Origin: Mugil cephalus
Lineage: Eukaryota > Chordata > Actinopteri > Mugiliformes > Mugilidae
Assembly (NCBI RefSeq): GCF_022458985.1
Contig: NC_061774.1
Location: 17,012,197 to 17,076,196 of the forward strand
DNA: 64,000 nucleotides
Direction: 5' to 3'
A program made the position numbers and the translations under genes. Under the pieces are notes generated by a model. The model did no database searches and was not told the DNA's origin. It saw only the letters and a list, made by a program, of their open reading frames with translations. Below, piece after piece: positions 42,301 to 55,469 of this stretch (within the stretch, counting starts at the first letter, position 1; every line of letters starts with the position of its first letter).

Positions 42301-44560
42301 GCATCCGGTCCCTAATAAGCCAATATAATAGGGAGTGAGATCAGGCTGAGGAAAGGAGCCTGATAATCAATGAAGATGAATATGATAAAGTATAATACGA
42401 TGCTCTGCGGAGAATGTACCACTCGGTGTCTCGCTGCGTCCAGGGTCAGAATAAGACATAATCAATGTGAGTCAGGCCAGGTCACGTCGAGTGCGTGCGT
42501 TCGTATGTGTTTGACACCACATGAATAAATCATGAGCGCGCCAAACCTAATGGCCACCGGTCAAGGTCTGGCACCGTTTTTAGCTGCAGTACTTCACTCG
42601 GTTTGCGTCAGCCTTGTATGTACCAAACACACGAGAGACCAATCAATGCTTGACGGGAAGCTGCGCTCGGTGCGAAGATGGGTGAGGCAAAGCAATTCCT
42701 TTCGGGGGTAGACAGAGGAGTAAAAAAAAAAAAAAAAAAAATCCTTTTAGACTGCAACCACAAATCTTGCAAGATTGAAGAAATCTTGCATCCAGTTGTT
42801 TTCTATAATTGCCTCCTAGTTTATGGACCCGAGTAAACCAGGAGACACGGCTAGATTTACAGCCTGGCCGAGGGGCCATGAGATGCAGCACACCTCCTTA
42901 AACACACGCACGTGTGTGCAGATCAAAGCAGCACTTTTTAGCAGCCTTAGACTTACGGTCTAATTGAAAAGTAGTCTGCTCTTGATTTATTATGCTTAAG
43001 ATCGTGTAGATAACAGATGCTGCTCTCTGCGCTTCTGATACTGAGCCATTTTACCTGCATCTGCTGCACTATGAACATAACAGATTCCTAGTAGATGTTT
43101 ACTGCTGAATGAAAACCTGAAGTAAACTCTCATGGCATTAGCCTTGAATGTGCATGGCTGAGCATCACTACTATTAAAATCCTAAGGATGCATCATGAAC
43201 TATGGCTATTGTCATCTTCAAATCCCTTTCAGGTGGATGCTTCTAACGTCTTGCTGAAATAAAACACTTTGACAAAGTCGAAAAAGTCTCCTGAATTTAC
43301 TGTTTTCATCGACGGGGTGACGATGAAAGATGCCGCCGAGGCCTTTGCCGTCCTCTCAAAGACTCTTACCTCCTCTAGAAAACCCCCCAACTACCACTTT
43401 ACTGGAATCACAAAGCAAACCAAAACACGCAGCCTCCGAGAGGGGAGCTTCAAGGACAGCGTCTCCTAAAATATTGTAATCGTTTCTCCCGTAAAGCGCT
43501 CTCAATGAAACGCTTGAGCGTGAAGAGGGAACATTTCAGACGCACAGCTGAGCCCTGGGACCGGGGGAGACGGGGGAGAGAAGGACGGGCAAGCCGAATT
43601 CCAAAGATGCTTCGCACAACACAAGCTCGGGCTCGTCGGCCTTTTGATGCACAAAACGCTCACTCCCACACGCCCTCGTGGAGGGTTTGGGTGCACGCGC
43701 ATGTGTGTGCAGGTCACTCAACAAACACACACAAAAAAAACGCGCAGCTCCACATCCTCGGGCCTCCTCCCTTGACACTCTCTCCCCCTTGCTCATGATG
43801 AAAGTTTGTTTATATTTGTGGGGTAACTTTGCAGGTTACATCTAAAACTCCCACACAGCACACAGTCTGTTACGTTATATAAGCTCCATCAAAGCTGCGC
43901 GGGCTAGTCTTGTGCAGCTGTACAACAGCAGCGTAAAACGCTACTGAGCCGTTCCCGAGTCACCCACTATCCTTACTTCATCTAATCTACCGGGAACTGC
44001 AGGAATATATTTAACTCCTATTCTAGTACCCTGGCAGCGCTACTTTAGGGACACATCAAACTATAAATGAGGCCGGCGCCGCGCGTTGTGGTGGTTTGTC
44101 GAGGTGCCGAGAGGTTTAATTCGCTGCGTGACAACAGATGCTTCTGTCACGTTTAACAGAAGGAAACAACGTCATTAAAAGTCTAGTCGAGCTAGAAGAT
44201 CTACGCTAAATGCTAATCCCAGACAATGCTAAATTGAGCATGTCTTGTTTACCGTTTTTTTTTATGTTATATGCTACTTTAACACGTGAGAAGTTTAAGA
44301 TCTTATAATTAGTACAAGGCAAATTATATGATGGAAGACTTGCTGTGATAAATGGAACCATGAATTCTGCTGTCTACCAAAGAATCCCAGCCTTTTGTGT
44401 TTACTTGTGTTATCTTTGACTAATATTTAAATTTGTGTGATGATCGGAAACGTGTAAGTGTGACAAACATGCAAAAAAAAGAAGAAGAAAGAAATCGGCA
44501 AAGGAGCCAGCGCTGCTTCACACCAGCGTATCTCTTTGTTTTAGGCATTTCCTGTTTTAT
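39400..44560. other. gene-free stretch upstream of n4bp3
   Basis: This is probably intron or upstream sequence of n4bp3. It holds poly-A/T tracts (for example 42721-42740), a diverged 'ggcaatccatccagcagt' repeat phrase near 40073, and a G-rich motif listed separately. No exon was recognised on either strand. Confidence 0.5.
41192..41220 (+). other. G-quadruplex-type motif
   Basis: Four guanine runs of 5, 4, 6 and 5 bases are separated by loops of 4, 1 and 4 bases (TGGT, T, TGCA). This satisfies the standard G4 consensus on the plus strand. Function unknown. Confidence 0.85.
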
Positions 44561-44589
44561 TTTGTAAGTCACTAACTCGCCGTCTTTTC

Positions 44590-44880
44590 AGACGTCTTCA
44601 CTTCCCCCGTGCGGTTGCTGCCCCTGATTGTTTTCCCCGCCCTGACACGTCTCACCTGTGCCTCATCATTCCCTTTGTATTTACATTTGAGCTTCCTTCC
44701 TCCTTTCTCAGTCTGTCATTGTACTCCTCTTCAGTGTTGTTCCAGCCTGCTTCGTGAGTGCTTTGTAACTTTGCTCCCTGGTTATTTTTGGACTTAGCCT
44801 AGTGTGCTTTTGGAAGTAAATACTTTCTATCCACCACCTGAGTTCTGAGTCGTGCATCTGAGTCTCCCTCTAGCCAGTTT
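44590..44880 (+). repeat. diverged LTR-like sequence (possible solo LTR)
   Basis: Phrases such as 'gtctcacctgtgcctcatca', 'ccctttgtatttaca', 'tctcagtctgtcattgt', 'gtgctttgtaactttgctcc' and 'gagttctgagtcgtgcatct' recall the LTR of fish Gypsy-type retrotransposons. I found no matching second LTR, target duplication or internal coding region, so this is tentative. Confidence 0.4.
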
Positions 44881-44889
44881 CACGTTTAT

Positions 44890-47800
44890 ACTGTCCATTA
44901 TTATCGGTGGCAAAACTTCATGGCTTGTCTTGTTTAGTTTTGATTTCAAACGACACTTTATCTCGTGGTGGCTGGAGGTTTACAAAGGGCACGTCATCTG
45001 GGAACCATGAATGCCCGTAAACAGTTTAGGTCAGGCTATCCTGTCGATGTCATTGACTAATCTGAAACCGATCTGCTGGTGGTACTAAAACTCACCGCTT
45101 ACTTACACCACACTTACTCAGCATGGACCAAAATATGAATGAGCCGACATTAGAGCCTCATCAGCAACATGGCTGAAGAGGAAAATTTGAAAATAGATAA
45201 TGTTATTTTTTCTGCATTAGCCAAAACAATCCTCCATTTCAAAATAAGTGGTTATATTTCCTATAAAAGCTCATTTATTCTGCTTTATATTTGATCGAGG
45301 AGAAAAAGTGTAAAGTCAACTGGGCCCTAGTTCCACCACACACACAGAGCGCAAAACATGTCTTATGTAACTTAGGTAACTGTGTCTCTTTCCAGATGTT
45401 ATCGTGCTTTGAGTGTCTACATTTGTCAGCAGCAGCAGCAGGGTGAGCCGTGCCTGAGGCCGACCAGGAAGGAACTTCACTAGATGCGAAGCAAAGGAGC
45501 GCTCAGCTCTGTGATTGACTAATACACACTAGCGTGTAATGAGTGAGTGTCTCTGGCTGTTGGGCACGGCGGTTGGGGAGAACTGCTCAGCAGCCTCTAA
45601 TTGTTAGCAGGTTATTCATTATGGATGGGAGGCAATCAGGCAGACCTCGTTCCTCTCCAGCGACCCCGAGGCCATTCACGGGAGACAAGGAGCTGAAGAG
45701 CAGCTTCTTCTTCTGGCGCTTTGTGCGTCAGTTAGCGCCACACATCAGCGAAGTCTGACGGGATACGTGCCTTACATGGAAATTCTCGGGTAAGAGCCGC
45801 CTCAAACTAAATGGCTTCAAGGGGATTCTTGTCTGCTGTTTTCTGAATGAGGGATCAGACAGCACCACGCCCATGTAAAAAGGTCAACTCTCATTTCATG
45901 ACACTCAAGATGACGAGCGGTGTTTTCCGCGGGACACGGCCAGCAATTCAGTGGCGGTCGGACAGGATGGTGCGAAAGCTGAAGGCCCAGTGTTCAGTCT
46001 CACACCGTGCCCATTGATGATGAATGCTCCAGTCTTCGTAGAGGTCGGGGGTCATATTTGGTCATGGGCATGCAAACAGGGTGCTATTGAGCCGTCGGTA
46101 GGTTTAGAGCAGACACAGATTATTTATTCTGACAAGGGACTGGATTTTAGGACTATATAACATCCTTGTAGTAATTCACTTATATGCCTTTGACATAGAC
46201 TCATATGCTCTAGGAATTATACACATTGGAGGTAAATTTTTTTTTTTTTTCGTTATGCTAGTATCACGGCTGTGTCACTGTGCTGGCAGGAGTCCACAGT
46301 CCACCTAACTATCAGATGCACTCTATCCTAGATGATAAAGTTCTCCGGCTCCTCCAGTGTTTCATCAGTCTGTGTATCTTCTATCTAATGCCTGCAGAAA
46401 AACAACTCGTCACAGCCCCGATCCTCGAAATGGACTCACGTCACTAAATCAACCGGTCGGAGGCAGAGATGGGATTCCTCACTTTGCATCCGTTAGCCCA
46501 TTGACGGGAGGGTGCCTCCGTTGCTTCTGTCGACTTCACAGTATTGTATTTCTGCACGGAATTCAATTACTCGGCTCAGACTACAGTAGCCATGTTGGGG
46601 TTCATCTGTGGCGACTCGCCGCGTTCATGGAACCGTATTGATCTGGATGTGACTGATGTTACGTAAAGCCGCTTCATTACGGGTAAACAGCACCCAGGAG
46701 GGAGCGTTCACCAGCCCTCCTCTTAGCCCCAAATGAATTATCCGAGTTATTTATGGCAGAATTTATTCAACAACAACTCCACTCTGGTTCTCCTCCAACT
46801 GTGACTCAGTACAGTGTGTTCTGCTGAAATACCCTCAATTTGTAGTGTGAAACAGGCTGATTGCGTAATCCCTAACGTGGTTTAGATGAATGTCTGTGCT
46901 GGTGGCTCTGTGAGGTTAGAAGTTCAACGTGTGTGTTTGCGTGTAATAAAGAGAGATCGGTTCGAGCTACATGAGGATAAGGTTGTGAACTCTGTGCTGT
47001 TTTAATTGACACTTGCCCATCACTAATAACACACACACATATATATATATATATAAATCCAATCACATTGGGACGTGAACACCACATTTTACACCAAATA
47101 TATCTAATAAAAGAAATAAATCTGAAGCTCAAAGACCTTTAAAAGATGCACTGTTTTTATTTACCATCACATCCACTCTTTGAAACAACAGCTGCTACGC
47201 TACGGTCTCTAGACAGAGCGGGTGAGTTAGTAACCTGGGGGCTGAAGTGAAGGAAATACTGTAATCTCTTGACCGCTCGCAGACCTCTTTCTCGGAGTAG
47301 TTATTGTTGCAGCACCCGTCAATCATCCTATTCTCACCTGACATTTAGCTTAGTTCAGAGTAACAACAGTGGCGTGTTTACCGCTCCAAATTCCTGAGTG
47401 TAATGACAGGTTCAGGTTGAGGAAAGGATCTCACTCGCTAAAAGGTTTATTTTTTTATCAGTTTTGTTAACCGGGGTGACGTTGGAGCGCTGCTGCTGAC
47501 TACTAGAACAATCTATTTTTGACATTCAATCCAGGTTGCAATACCGCCAGTAACCACTAGACGGTTACACTCATTCATGTCATTTCATTTTAAGTGCCGC
47601 AGATCCAGAATAGAGAGGATAGTGTGAATAAAGCGCGACAAATTAAAACACTCACAACTCAACCTAATGACAGCAGAGTGAATATTTAAATGGCAATTCT
47701 CACTTGTTGTGAAATCACTCGCGTTATTCTGTCATTTGAAATCAGGTACGCACCTGTCTAGTCCCATCTCCTAAAAGCGTGACCAGTTCATTCAAACGTT

Positions 47801-49930
47801 TCTGACTCACTGAATGTTGCATGCATGCCTGGGGCTTACTGGCTGCCGGAAAAAATACACATTGCATACGGCACTGTGAGCGCGAGCCCTCCTGGAACCC
47901 ATTCAGGTTGAGCTGCGGGGTCTGTCAGAACAATCTAGGTGGGCCAGTGGTGCTTCTATATTTTTTTGTCTGTGTCATTGACAGTCACTGACAGCAAACA
48001 CAGTAGCTGAACGTGGCAGAGAAAAGCCCCTTTCTTTCCCTCTTTGCTGGTGTGCTGCCATATTCGCCCCAATGGAGTCGTCTTGTCTTCATGATTCATT
48101 TCAGAATTTCTCTGCAAAAATCTGAAGAAGCATCGTGGCTCCTGTGCGTGACGCATTTTGGCACAGCGCTGTGTATTTCTTATTTTGACACTTTGGTCCG
48201 GTGCGGACGAGGATTTTGGCGCTGCGTTCAGGTGTCAGCGCACAAAGTACACTGCCCGCCTGGCGCGCCGAGAGTGCTATGAATTAAAAACAAATAAAAC
48301 AGCATTACAGTGACGAGATGATTATTATAGCAGTAATGTGTGAGACATCATGCTCCATAAACACACCATTTTTTCTTTTTTTTCTTGCCTCCTCGCCTGT
48401 CACAAGGAAATAAACATCTACGAAGACGGCATACTGAAACACTTCTTTACGTAACTTCACTGGAACGTGTGAGAAAGCAAACAACAGAACGCCGAGCTAT
48501 TTTATCTAATCCCGAATCCAGTTCATGTTCTGTTTGGTTTCAGCGATGGTCACCTTGTTAAGGAGCCGAGCCTGCGCAGTGTTTGCCAACGGCCGCTATC
48601 AGCAGAGCTGTGTTCACAGAGCAGAAGTTCAGTGAGAGCGATGTGAGGAAACTTGCATTCCTTACATTTCTTCTTGGGTAATTATTAATATGCCATCACA
48701 TAACACATGCGGTACTGATACGGTGGATGGTGGATGGTTCTCCTTGCCGCAGGCCCTCGAGCTCGGCTGGACGTTTTTTTGGCTATCATCCAAAGCACCT
48801 TCATTCCCATGAGAACCAACGCGGAAACAGGAGAACGAGAACAATTTAATGACGGATAATTTAGCCACACAGTCAGCCAGCGTGTGGGAGCAATATTGTG
48901 TTAAATTGGGCTGATAAAGACAAAAGCATGAGGGGCTTCTTATTAAATTCTTTAAAGCAAAGCAAGGCTCTGTCTTCTCCCTCTGTGGCTCCTTTGTTTC
49001 CTGGAGCGGTTCATGTAGGAGTCATTGCTCTGTGATTACAGCGATGGAAAATCGAGTGGTTCCCACATCGACCCACACCTGAACCAATTCCGCTTAACAG
49101 CTGCAGTGAACGTGCGCGCATCCTCGCGCGCCCTCATCGTCAGGCCACACACTAGGCACAAACACAAACAGCGGAATGTGTGGAAGCCGGCCGAAAAAAA
49201 AATCAATCGGGATTTAAGAGGCACAAAGAGATATGGATCAACCCAAGCCTAAAATGTTCATGCTGTCCAATTTGGGCTGGAATAAACCGCGGAGATGCCG
49301 TAAGGATGCTGTAAAACGCCTTATTGATCACATCCCGGCAAAACGTCTGTGACCTCATCTGCACTGTGAGAAGAAGGAGAAGAAGAAGGAGCCTGGATGT
49401 CAGGTAGTAAACACTGATGCTGACACATGCTGATGCCTTGTCTGGGGATCAGCACTTTCTCCTCTTGCAGAGTTTCCCTGTAAATAAGGTTTGTTGTTTG
49501 TAAAGAAGCTGCACAGCGGAAACTACCGACAATCAGCCGGTTCAGCTAAACCAGGTCACAACTTTGCAGAGTTCAAAATGGAACAGCTGAGGCATTTTAC
49601 TTCCGGATGCACGGAGTTATCAGATACTTTAAATTCTCCATTGTTAAGAGCGGAAGGACAAACTCAGTTCATTGAAATCTTAATACTCGACTCGGGCACA
49701 GAACAAAGTCATAAAAAGTCCTCAGGGGAAATTCCAGGGACGCAAATAGAGCATCGGACCAGATCATTTACATATAACAAACAAGGAACACATGTCATGG
49801 AAAGAGGGCTTATTGAGGAAACTAAATATAGCCTATTGTTGTTTAAGCAGCATGTGGCTCCATTTTAAAACATTCAATAATTAACTGCTAATTAACATGT
49901 TAGTTCTGCTTTGAAAGTGAATGGGAGTCT
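44890..49930. other. gene-free stretch
   Basis: No coding exon was recognised on either strand. It holds a short (CAG)n patch at about 45430-45442 and an AC/AT repeat at about 47030-47055. Open frames are short and featureless. Confidence 0.5.
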
Positions 49931-49934
49931 GAGG

Positions 49935-49960
49935 CTGCTGCTGCTGCTGCTGCTGCTGCT
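49935..49960. repeat. (CTG)n trinucleotide repeat
   Basis: About eight and a half CTG units in a row are directly visible. They are not within a recognisable reading frame. Confidence 0.93.
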
Positions 49961-49969
49961 CGGCGTGAC

Positions 49970-52900
49970 GTCATTCACCCGGGAGAGGAGATCTAGTTAA
50001 AAAGTCAGCTAATTCCAATTCAGCTCCTCTGCAAACAAGCATTCCTCCCGGGCAAAGCAATTAACAATCAGGTTTCTTTCCTCTCTTTCCTCCCCTCCTT
50101 TCTGCAGCTTGAGCCGTTTCTCTGACGATGCAGCCTTAAACCGCGGCAAAATCAGCGCGCGCCGAGAGCACGGGCGTGTAAATGCGTCAAACGTTTCCAA
50201 TAGAAACGAGGGAAATTAATAAAGCACACAAACAGTTTGGTAACAATACAGTTTTGTTGTCTTTTCTATGCAAATCAAAGCTGAGACGAGTCGCGGTACA
50301 AAGATAACTTCTCTCAGAATGTGTGATAAGTTTTAAAATCTAATGGCTAATAATAATAACAATTAAAGAAAGACTTGTTTACCTATGTGTTTGTCCACTT
50401 GAAAACTCACTCCTTCGCTCCTGATCCCATGCTATTTCTCTTTCTGTCTCACGCTACTGATTATCACAACACATGACTTCCTGTTTCTCAGTCTCTGATG
50501 GCAGTTGGGAGGCGCGTGAATGAAGGGAGGAAACTACCTAAGCCGCTGACCCACGGCAAGGCGACTCTGCACTGACGTCGGTCGACGGTTAAGATGAGGT
50601 TAGTTGTTGAAACAGCAGCAGTCTCTGGAGCATTACTTCACTTCGACTCATCTGAGAGAGATTTTCCTCCACTTTAGCCTCAGTTGTTGTCCCTTCCCTC
50701 CTGCTCATCTCTCCCTGTGTGAACTTTGAGCCCTTTCAGGGGCCTGTGTGTATTGTTAGACTCGTTCCTCCAGTTCCAGAAACAAAAGCCCCGCATGCGA
50801 AATGCCAGCACCAGCTTCACCGGACAGACACAAGCGGCGCAGTGTGCCTTGTTTGCTTGCAGATAATAAGACAATAATGAGGGATTAGAAAAAAAAGAAA
50901 AGAAAAGAAAAGACAGACAGAGAGGAACAGAGAGAAAGAAGGATGACGGCAGGAAAAAATGAGGGAGAAGTGGAAAACGAGGGCATGTGGGGGCTGTGTC
51001 AGAGTGGACTGTCTGGACAATAGTGTGAGTGTAAGTCAGCCTTTCCCGAGGCTGGGTTACTGGACGGGTTCTGCGCCGTATCGCGTTACTCAAACTGGAG
51101 ACGCTCGCATCACAGGCGAGGGGAAGAGAGAGGGGACATTGTTCTCTGCTCCTTAACCAGAAGGGAGCGACTCCTTTCTTCTCTCCTCTCCGTGCTATGA
51201 AGGGCCTCCCGAGCTGGACCGGCTGAAGGGCGAATGCGGGCGTCTTAACGCTGGCACCGACGGGTGGGCACGCAAGAATCCCGGCTAATAAAGCACCTTG
51301 CCAACCAGAGATGCACTGTGTAGAGATTGGCAAGCCATTAAAGGCATTCCAGAGCAAGAATGTGATTTTTCTTTTACTGTGCCCTTTAGCCCTTAGAGTG
51401 TAATTTGAAGAAAATCAGCTGAAAAGTGAAAGGAGGGGATAACCCCATCAAAGCTCGGCAGCTCGGTCTAACGCTTGAGCAGGTGCCTCTGTACCCCTGT
51501 CATTGCGTCTGGGCCCCACAGGCACATCCAGGTTGAGATTCCACAGACACTCTCTAGAAAGAAAGTCTCCCAGCTGGCAGCTCGGATGAAGAAGCTGGAT
51601 GAGCCTGGAGCGGGGAGGAATGGCAAAGGTGGTGTAAGGGTGAATGAAAAGGCGGCAGAGGGAGGACGGGAATGTGGAGATCCGTAGATGGAAAAGGCAA
51701 GAGCAATAGAGAGGGACGCGCTGGGGCCTGATTGCTGATACTGTACCTGTCTGACCAGTCAAGTAGGCAAGATGACAACCTGGGCCAGACTCATTTCCGC
51801 TGCCTAAGCTCTTCTGGACAATAAAATTACAGGAAGCAGGTATGGGAGGTATGCAGGCTGTCTGGTTCTGGAGAAATAACATTATCCTGTGTCAGGCAGT
51901 GACCTGGGTTTAATGTGTCTTTTAGCTTGGAGTCCTTTTTTTTTTTTTCTTTCAAATTGTGCCTGTCAAGATCTTATTTAAGTTAGACTGATGACAACAG
52001 TGATAGATGTTCCCGCTGATGGCTCGGTGCAAAGACAGGAAACATTAGGAAGCGGCTAATCTGTCTCTGTCCGAAGGTCGGGAAAAATCCACTTACCTGC
52101 ACCTCCACAGCTCACACCCTGGCACGCAACTTCTCATTTGTTTAATGTGAACCACCGCCAGGCTCTTCCACAGAGCCAGTTATTCCTTTTCCTCTCATTT
52201 CCAGCTAAATAAACCGACTCTGCCTTCGCTTCTATTTCACAGCTATTGCTTTGAAACAACAAGATAAAGTAAGAGCGGGTCTCAAGCGCCGCTTCCGACC
52301 GGTGTGGCCGAGGTGAGACGCACGCGGGTCACGCTGACCGACTGTAACCTTTAAAACCACCACGTTGATTTCATGTAAAATAACTGGATGCGACAGCGAA
52401 CCGAAATTCTGCTGGAGAGGAGAGCGGCTGCCTTGGCGACTGCTGGTTTTCGCGAGCGGATATAAATACGACAATGCCCACTCAGAGAGGAGGGCTTTGA
52501 CTCGTGGCCTTTTGTTCTGCAGCGCTACAACTCTTCAGACTAAATGAAAGAGACAAGGACGGGGTACGCCGCGCACCACCGCTGCCGATATCTATAGAAG
52601 GCAGGTGAGCGCGGGCGCTTCTCGCGGCGAGATAACGCCGATCAATAAAAACGCGAGGAAACGATAAGGGCTGAGCCGAAAGGGCTATAATAAGACAATA
52701 GACCCGGGATGAGATCATACTAGATTTAGAGGCACAGAGAGACTATTCCTGTCATACTTCTGAGTTGGTGACATTTAGAGACAAAGGCCACAGTATGGGG
52801 CCCGCACAGCCTCCTACACACTCAGACCTTTCCCCTCTGAAGGTCAGGGGGTCCCGTCTGTCCCAGGACAATAGGACAATTACTCAGCAGTCAGGTGACA

Positions 52901-53850
52901 GGTCGGCTTACCACGCAGGCAGCGTTAACCCAGGATATATTGAGCACGGGGAGGGCTATATTAAATATTAAATATGCACCAGATCCGGCTCATCTGGCAG
53001 CGGAAGAGAGTTTGATTGACAGAAATGAGCATGCGAGTCACGAAGCTAGCTCCTCATTATGCCAAATCCACCCATGCTCAGTCACACTTCAACTGTTACA
53101 CATCACAAATCTGCAATGTTCAGGACTTTAGCGACTCCCGGGGAAAGTGTGAAAGTTTCCGAAGTTGTTTCTGATTTTTTTGACAAGCTGGTTCAAGCTT
53201 CACCTAAATACGGGTATCGGTGATAATGGCTAACGGCCACGCGGCCAGAACTGGTTCCTGCGGTTCAGAGAAAGCGGCAGGCTCGCTGCAGGTCGACTGA
53301 TACTTGAGAGTACACGGAAAGATTGTTGCAAAATTGTCCGGGAGTCAAAGCAAGGCTAGCAAATACCAGCCATGCCTCGTTGACCATTTGACCATCTTGA
53401 GAGAAGCACCAATTGTTGCATGTTTTCCTGACAGCGGGGTGCGGCATTGTAAACGCAACACTGCACATTTTCACACTGCTATTTGCCAACGTTCTCTCTC
53501 ATTCTACATCTGTTAAAGTTTAAAGGGTACACACACTCGGCCGACCCACTGCTGTTTGTGATCCAACAATACTGACGAGCGAAGCTGTAGCTTGACCCTG
53601 TTACAAATTGGGCAAATTGGCGTTACCACATGCTGCAGGAATGTCAACATACCTTCAACGATCCATCTTCATCTGTGGAGAAACACCTGCCACGTGGGGA
53701 GAATTATTAACTCGGGTGTGTTCTTTGCTCACTGGGGAATATCTCAGTTGAAGCTTAAAATAAATCAATCCTATAGCGTGGGGAATTAAGATAAAAAGTT
53801 CCACACATTCACAGACATGCAGTGCCTACACAACTGATCATCTGGTGCAT
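49970..53850. other. gene-free stretch, partly GC-rich
   Basis: A pyrimidine-rich 225-codon open frame (50680-51357, minus) has no domain and looks spurious. A strong minus-strand donor, 'ggtgcag|gtaagtgg', ends at 52097 and could mark a distal non-coding n4bp3 exon. GC-richer patches lie at about 52250-52660. Confidence 0.45.
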
Positions 53851-53856
53851 AGGAAG

Positions 53857-53879
53857 TATATATATATATATATATATAT
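53857..53879. repeat. (TA)n microsatellite
   Basis: A TA dinucleotide run of about 23 bp is directly visible. Confidence 0.93.
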
Positions 53880-53899
53880 TTGCTGGCATTTACTTAAAC

Positions 53900-54830
53900 A
53901 GATGAACACGTTTCTCCCGATTCCTCTGATGCAAACTGTTGCCCTTTACTGTGACAGCTCAGAGCTGCGAAAGCTAAACAGCCTCACGTCCAACTGTGGA
54001 TGAGTGTAGGCAGGCGGCCCCGTGCGCCTTGGCCCGGTCCCACAGCGATTTTCTTAACCCGGCCAGGCTTTAATCGCAGCAACAGACGGCGCAGACAGCG
54101 GATCAGGCCAGCCACAGGCAGGGGGATGAGAGAAGTGTAAGAGCGTGACACTTTCTCCGCGCAAGCATTCAGGCGCGGCCTACTGCTATAAAAGGGGTGA
54201 GCGCGGACGCGAGAGAACGGGGGTGACAGGATAAGCTGCAGATTAGCGGCGGGCAGTGACAAAGTGGAGTGAAAGGGGAGTGAAAATCTGAGGAGAGAAA
54301 GAAAGTTCGGGAGACGGACAGTGAACCAGTGAATGGAAGAGGGGCTGATTAGTGTTTGATTAGGTGGCTGGCCCGAGGGGACGTGTCCGTCAAGGAGCGC
54401 AGTGCCATTACGGCCGCCCTGCACGCTACGCCATCTGCTAGAGTCACGTATGCATGACTGCCTTTCCATGGACTTATATGCTACAAAACGGCACACTGCA
54501 CTGTGATTTAACATGCAGCAATAATAGATTTGTACAGCTCTTGCAGGGCAAAATATTGCAAATATTTTATTTGCACTGAAACAAACCCACTGCAGGAGCA
54601 CACACGGTGAACCTCATTCAACCTCAGTGTGCTCGATGGAGCACAATTTATATTCTCCCGTTTTTAAGTTTAGGCAAGCAAATGGTCAGCAGACAACTGA
54701 TGGTCAGCAGAATTAGTGTTTCATCAGCTGCCGGTGCTTTAGGGAGACGTGTACACACCGAGGCAGGGGAGCGTCAGACCCCCGGGAGCTCAAACAGCTG
54801 AACGAAGACATCGCATCAGCTGTCCGACGG
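53900..54830. other. gene-free stretch
   Basis: GC-richer sequence at about 53990-54450 carries a 205-codon minus-strand frame without domains, taken as chance. Nothing else was recognised. Confidence 0.5.
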
Positions 54831-54848
54831 ATTCGGCCGAGAGGGAGC

Positions 54849-54875
54849 GAGAGAGAGAGAGAGAGAGAGAGAGAG
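54849..54875. repeat. (GA)n microsatellite
   Basis: A GA dinucleotide run of about 27 bp is directly visible. Confidence 0.93.
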
Positions 54876-55090
54876 GAGGCAGCAGAGGTACATGACGTGC
54901 CGATATGTTGCTGTCGAAAATAAGACGTGGGTTCACAATTTTTCCTTACAAATGTTAGCGCGGCATGTGGCTTGAAGCCGAAGGCAAGAAGCTGAAGAGC
55001 GTGATGAAAGAATGACACAAACGATAAAAGCAGAAGCAGATTTCACAGGTGGGAAGTTTAAATAGGCGTAACTTTGGGACCAATTCAGGG

Positions 55091-55460
55091 TTCTGCTGGG
55101 AGGAAATTTTGGACCTGGCATTTATCTGGATGTTACACAGACATGTAGCAACCACTTAGACCAGACCAAGCACCCCCACCCCATAGCAACGACACTCCTC
55201 GATGGCGGCGGCATTTAGTTTAGGAACAACTCAAGAAACATGAAGAACAGCACAAGGTGTTGACTTGGCCTCTATATTCACTGGATACCAAACTGATCAA
55301 GTATCTGGGGGATGCACTGGAACAAGGCTGATCCACAGGACCCCACTAACAACAGCCTGTTTCATGTCCACTCTCTGATGAGTTACAACTGTTTTGGAGG
55401 CACAAGGGAGACCTGCACAATATTAGGAAGGCGGTCGTAATGTTGTGCCTGACTTGTGTA
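55091..55460 (+). mobile_element. decayed Tc1-like element fragment, copy C
   Basis: Plus-strand remnants of the same Tc1-like family as copies A and B: 'ttctgctgggaggaaatttt', 'cacaaggtgttgacttggcc', 'acaactgttttggaggcac', and the end 'caatattaggaaggcggtcg' followed by 'taatgttgtgcctga'. The left terminus is missing and the frame is destroyed. It shares with copies A and B a compact structure that lacks most of the transposase gene. Confidence 0.8.
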
Positions 55461-55469
55461 TTCCTATGT

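Noticed and set aside
47030-47055. Possible regulatory AC/AT element
   Set aside because: It is a simple AC/AT microsatellite without further structure.
50680-51357. 225-codon open frame on the minus strand
   Set aside because: It is low-complexity, rich in Phe/Leu/Ser/Pro from a pyrimidine tract, with no domain and no splice context. Best explained by base composition.
53984-54601. 205-codon open frame on the minus strand
   Set aside because: No family resemblance, mixed composition, and it lies in a GC-rich gene-free stretch. No supporting neighbouring exon was found.
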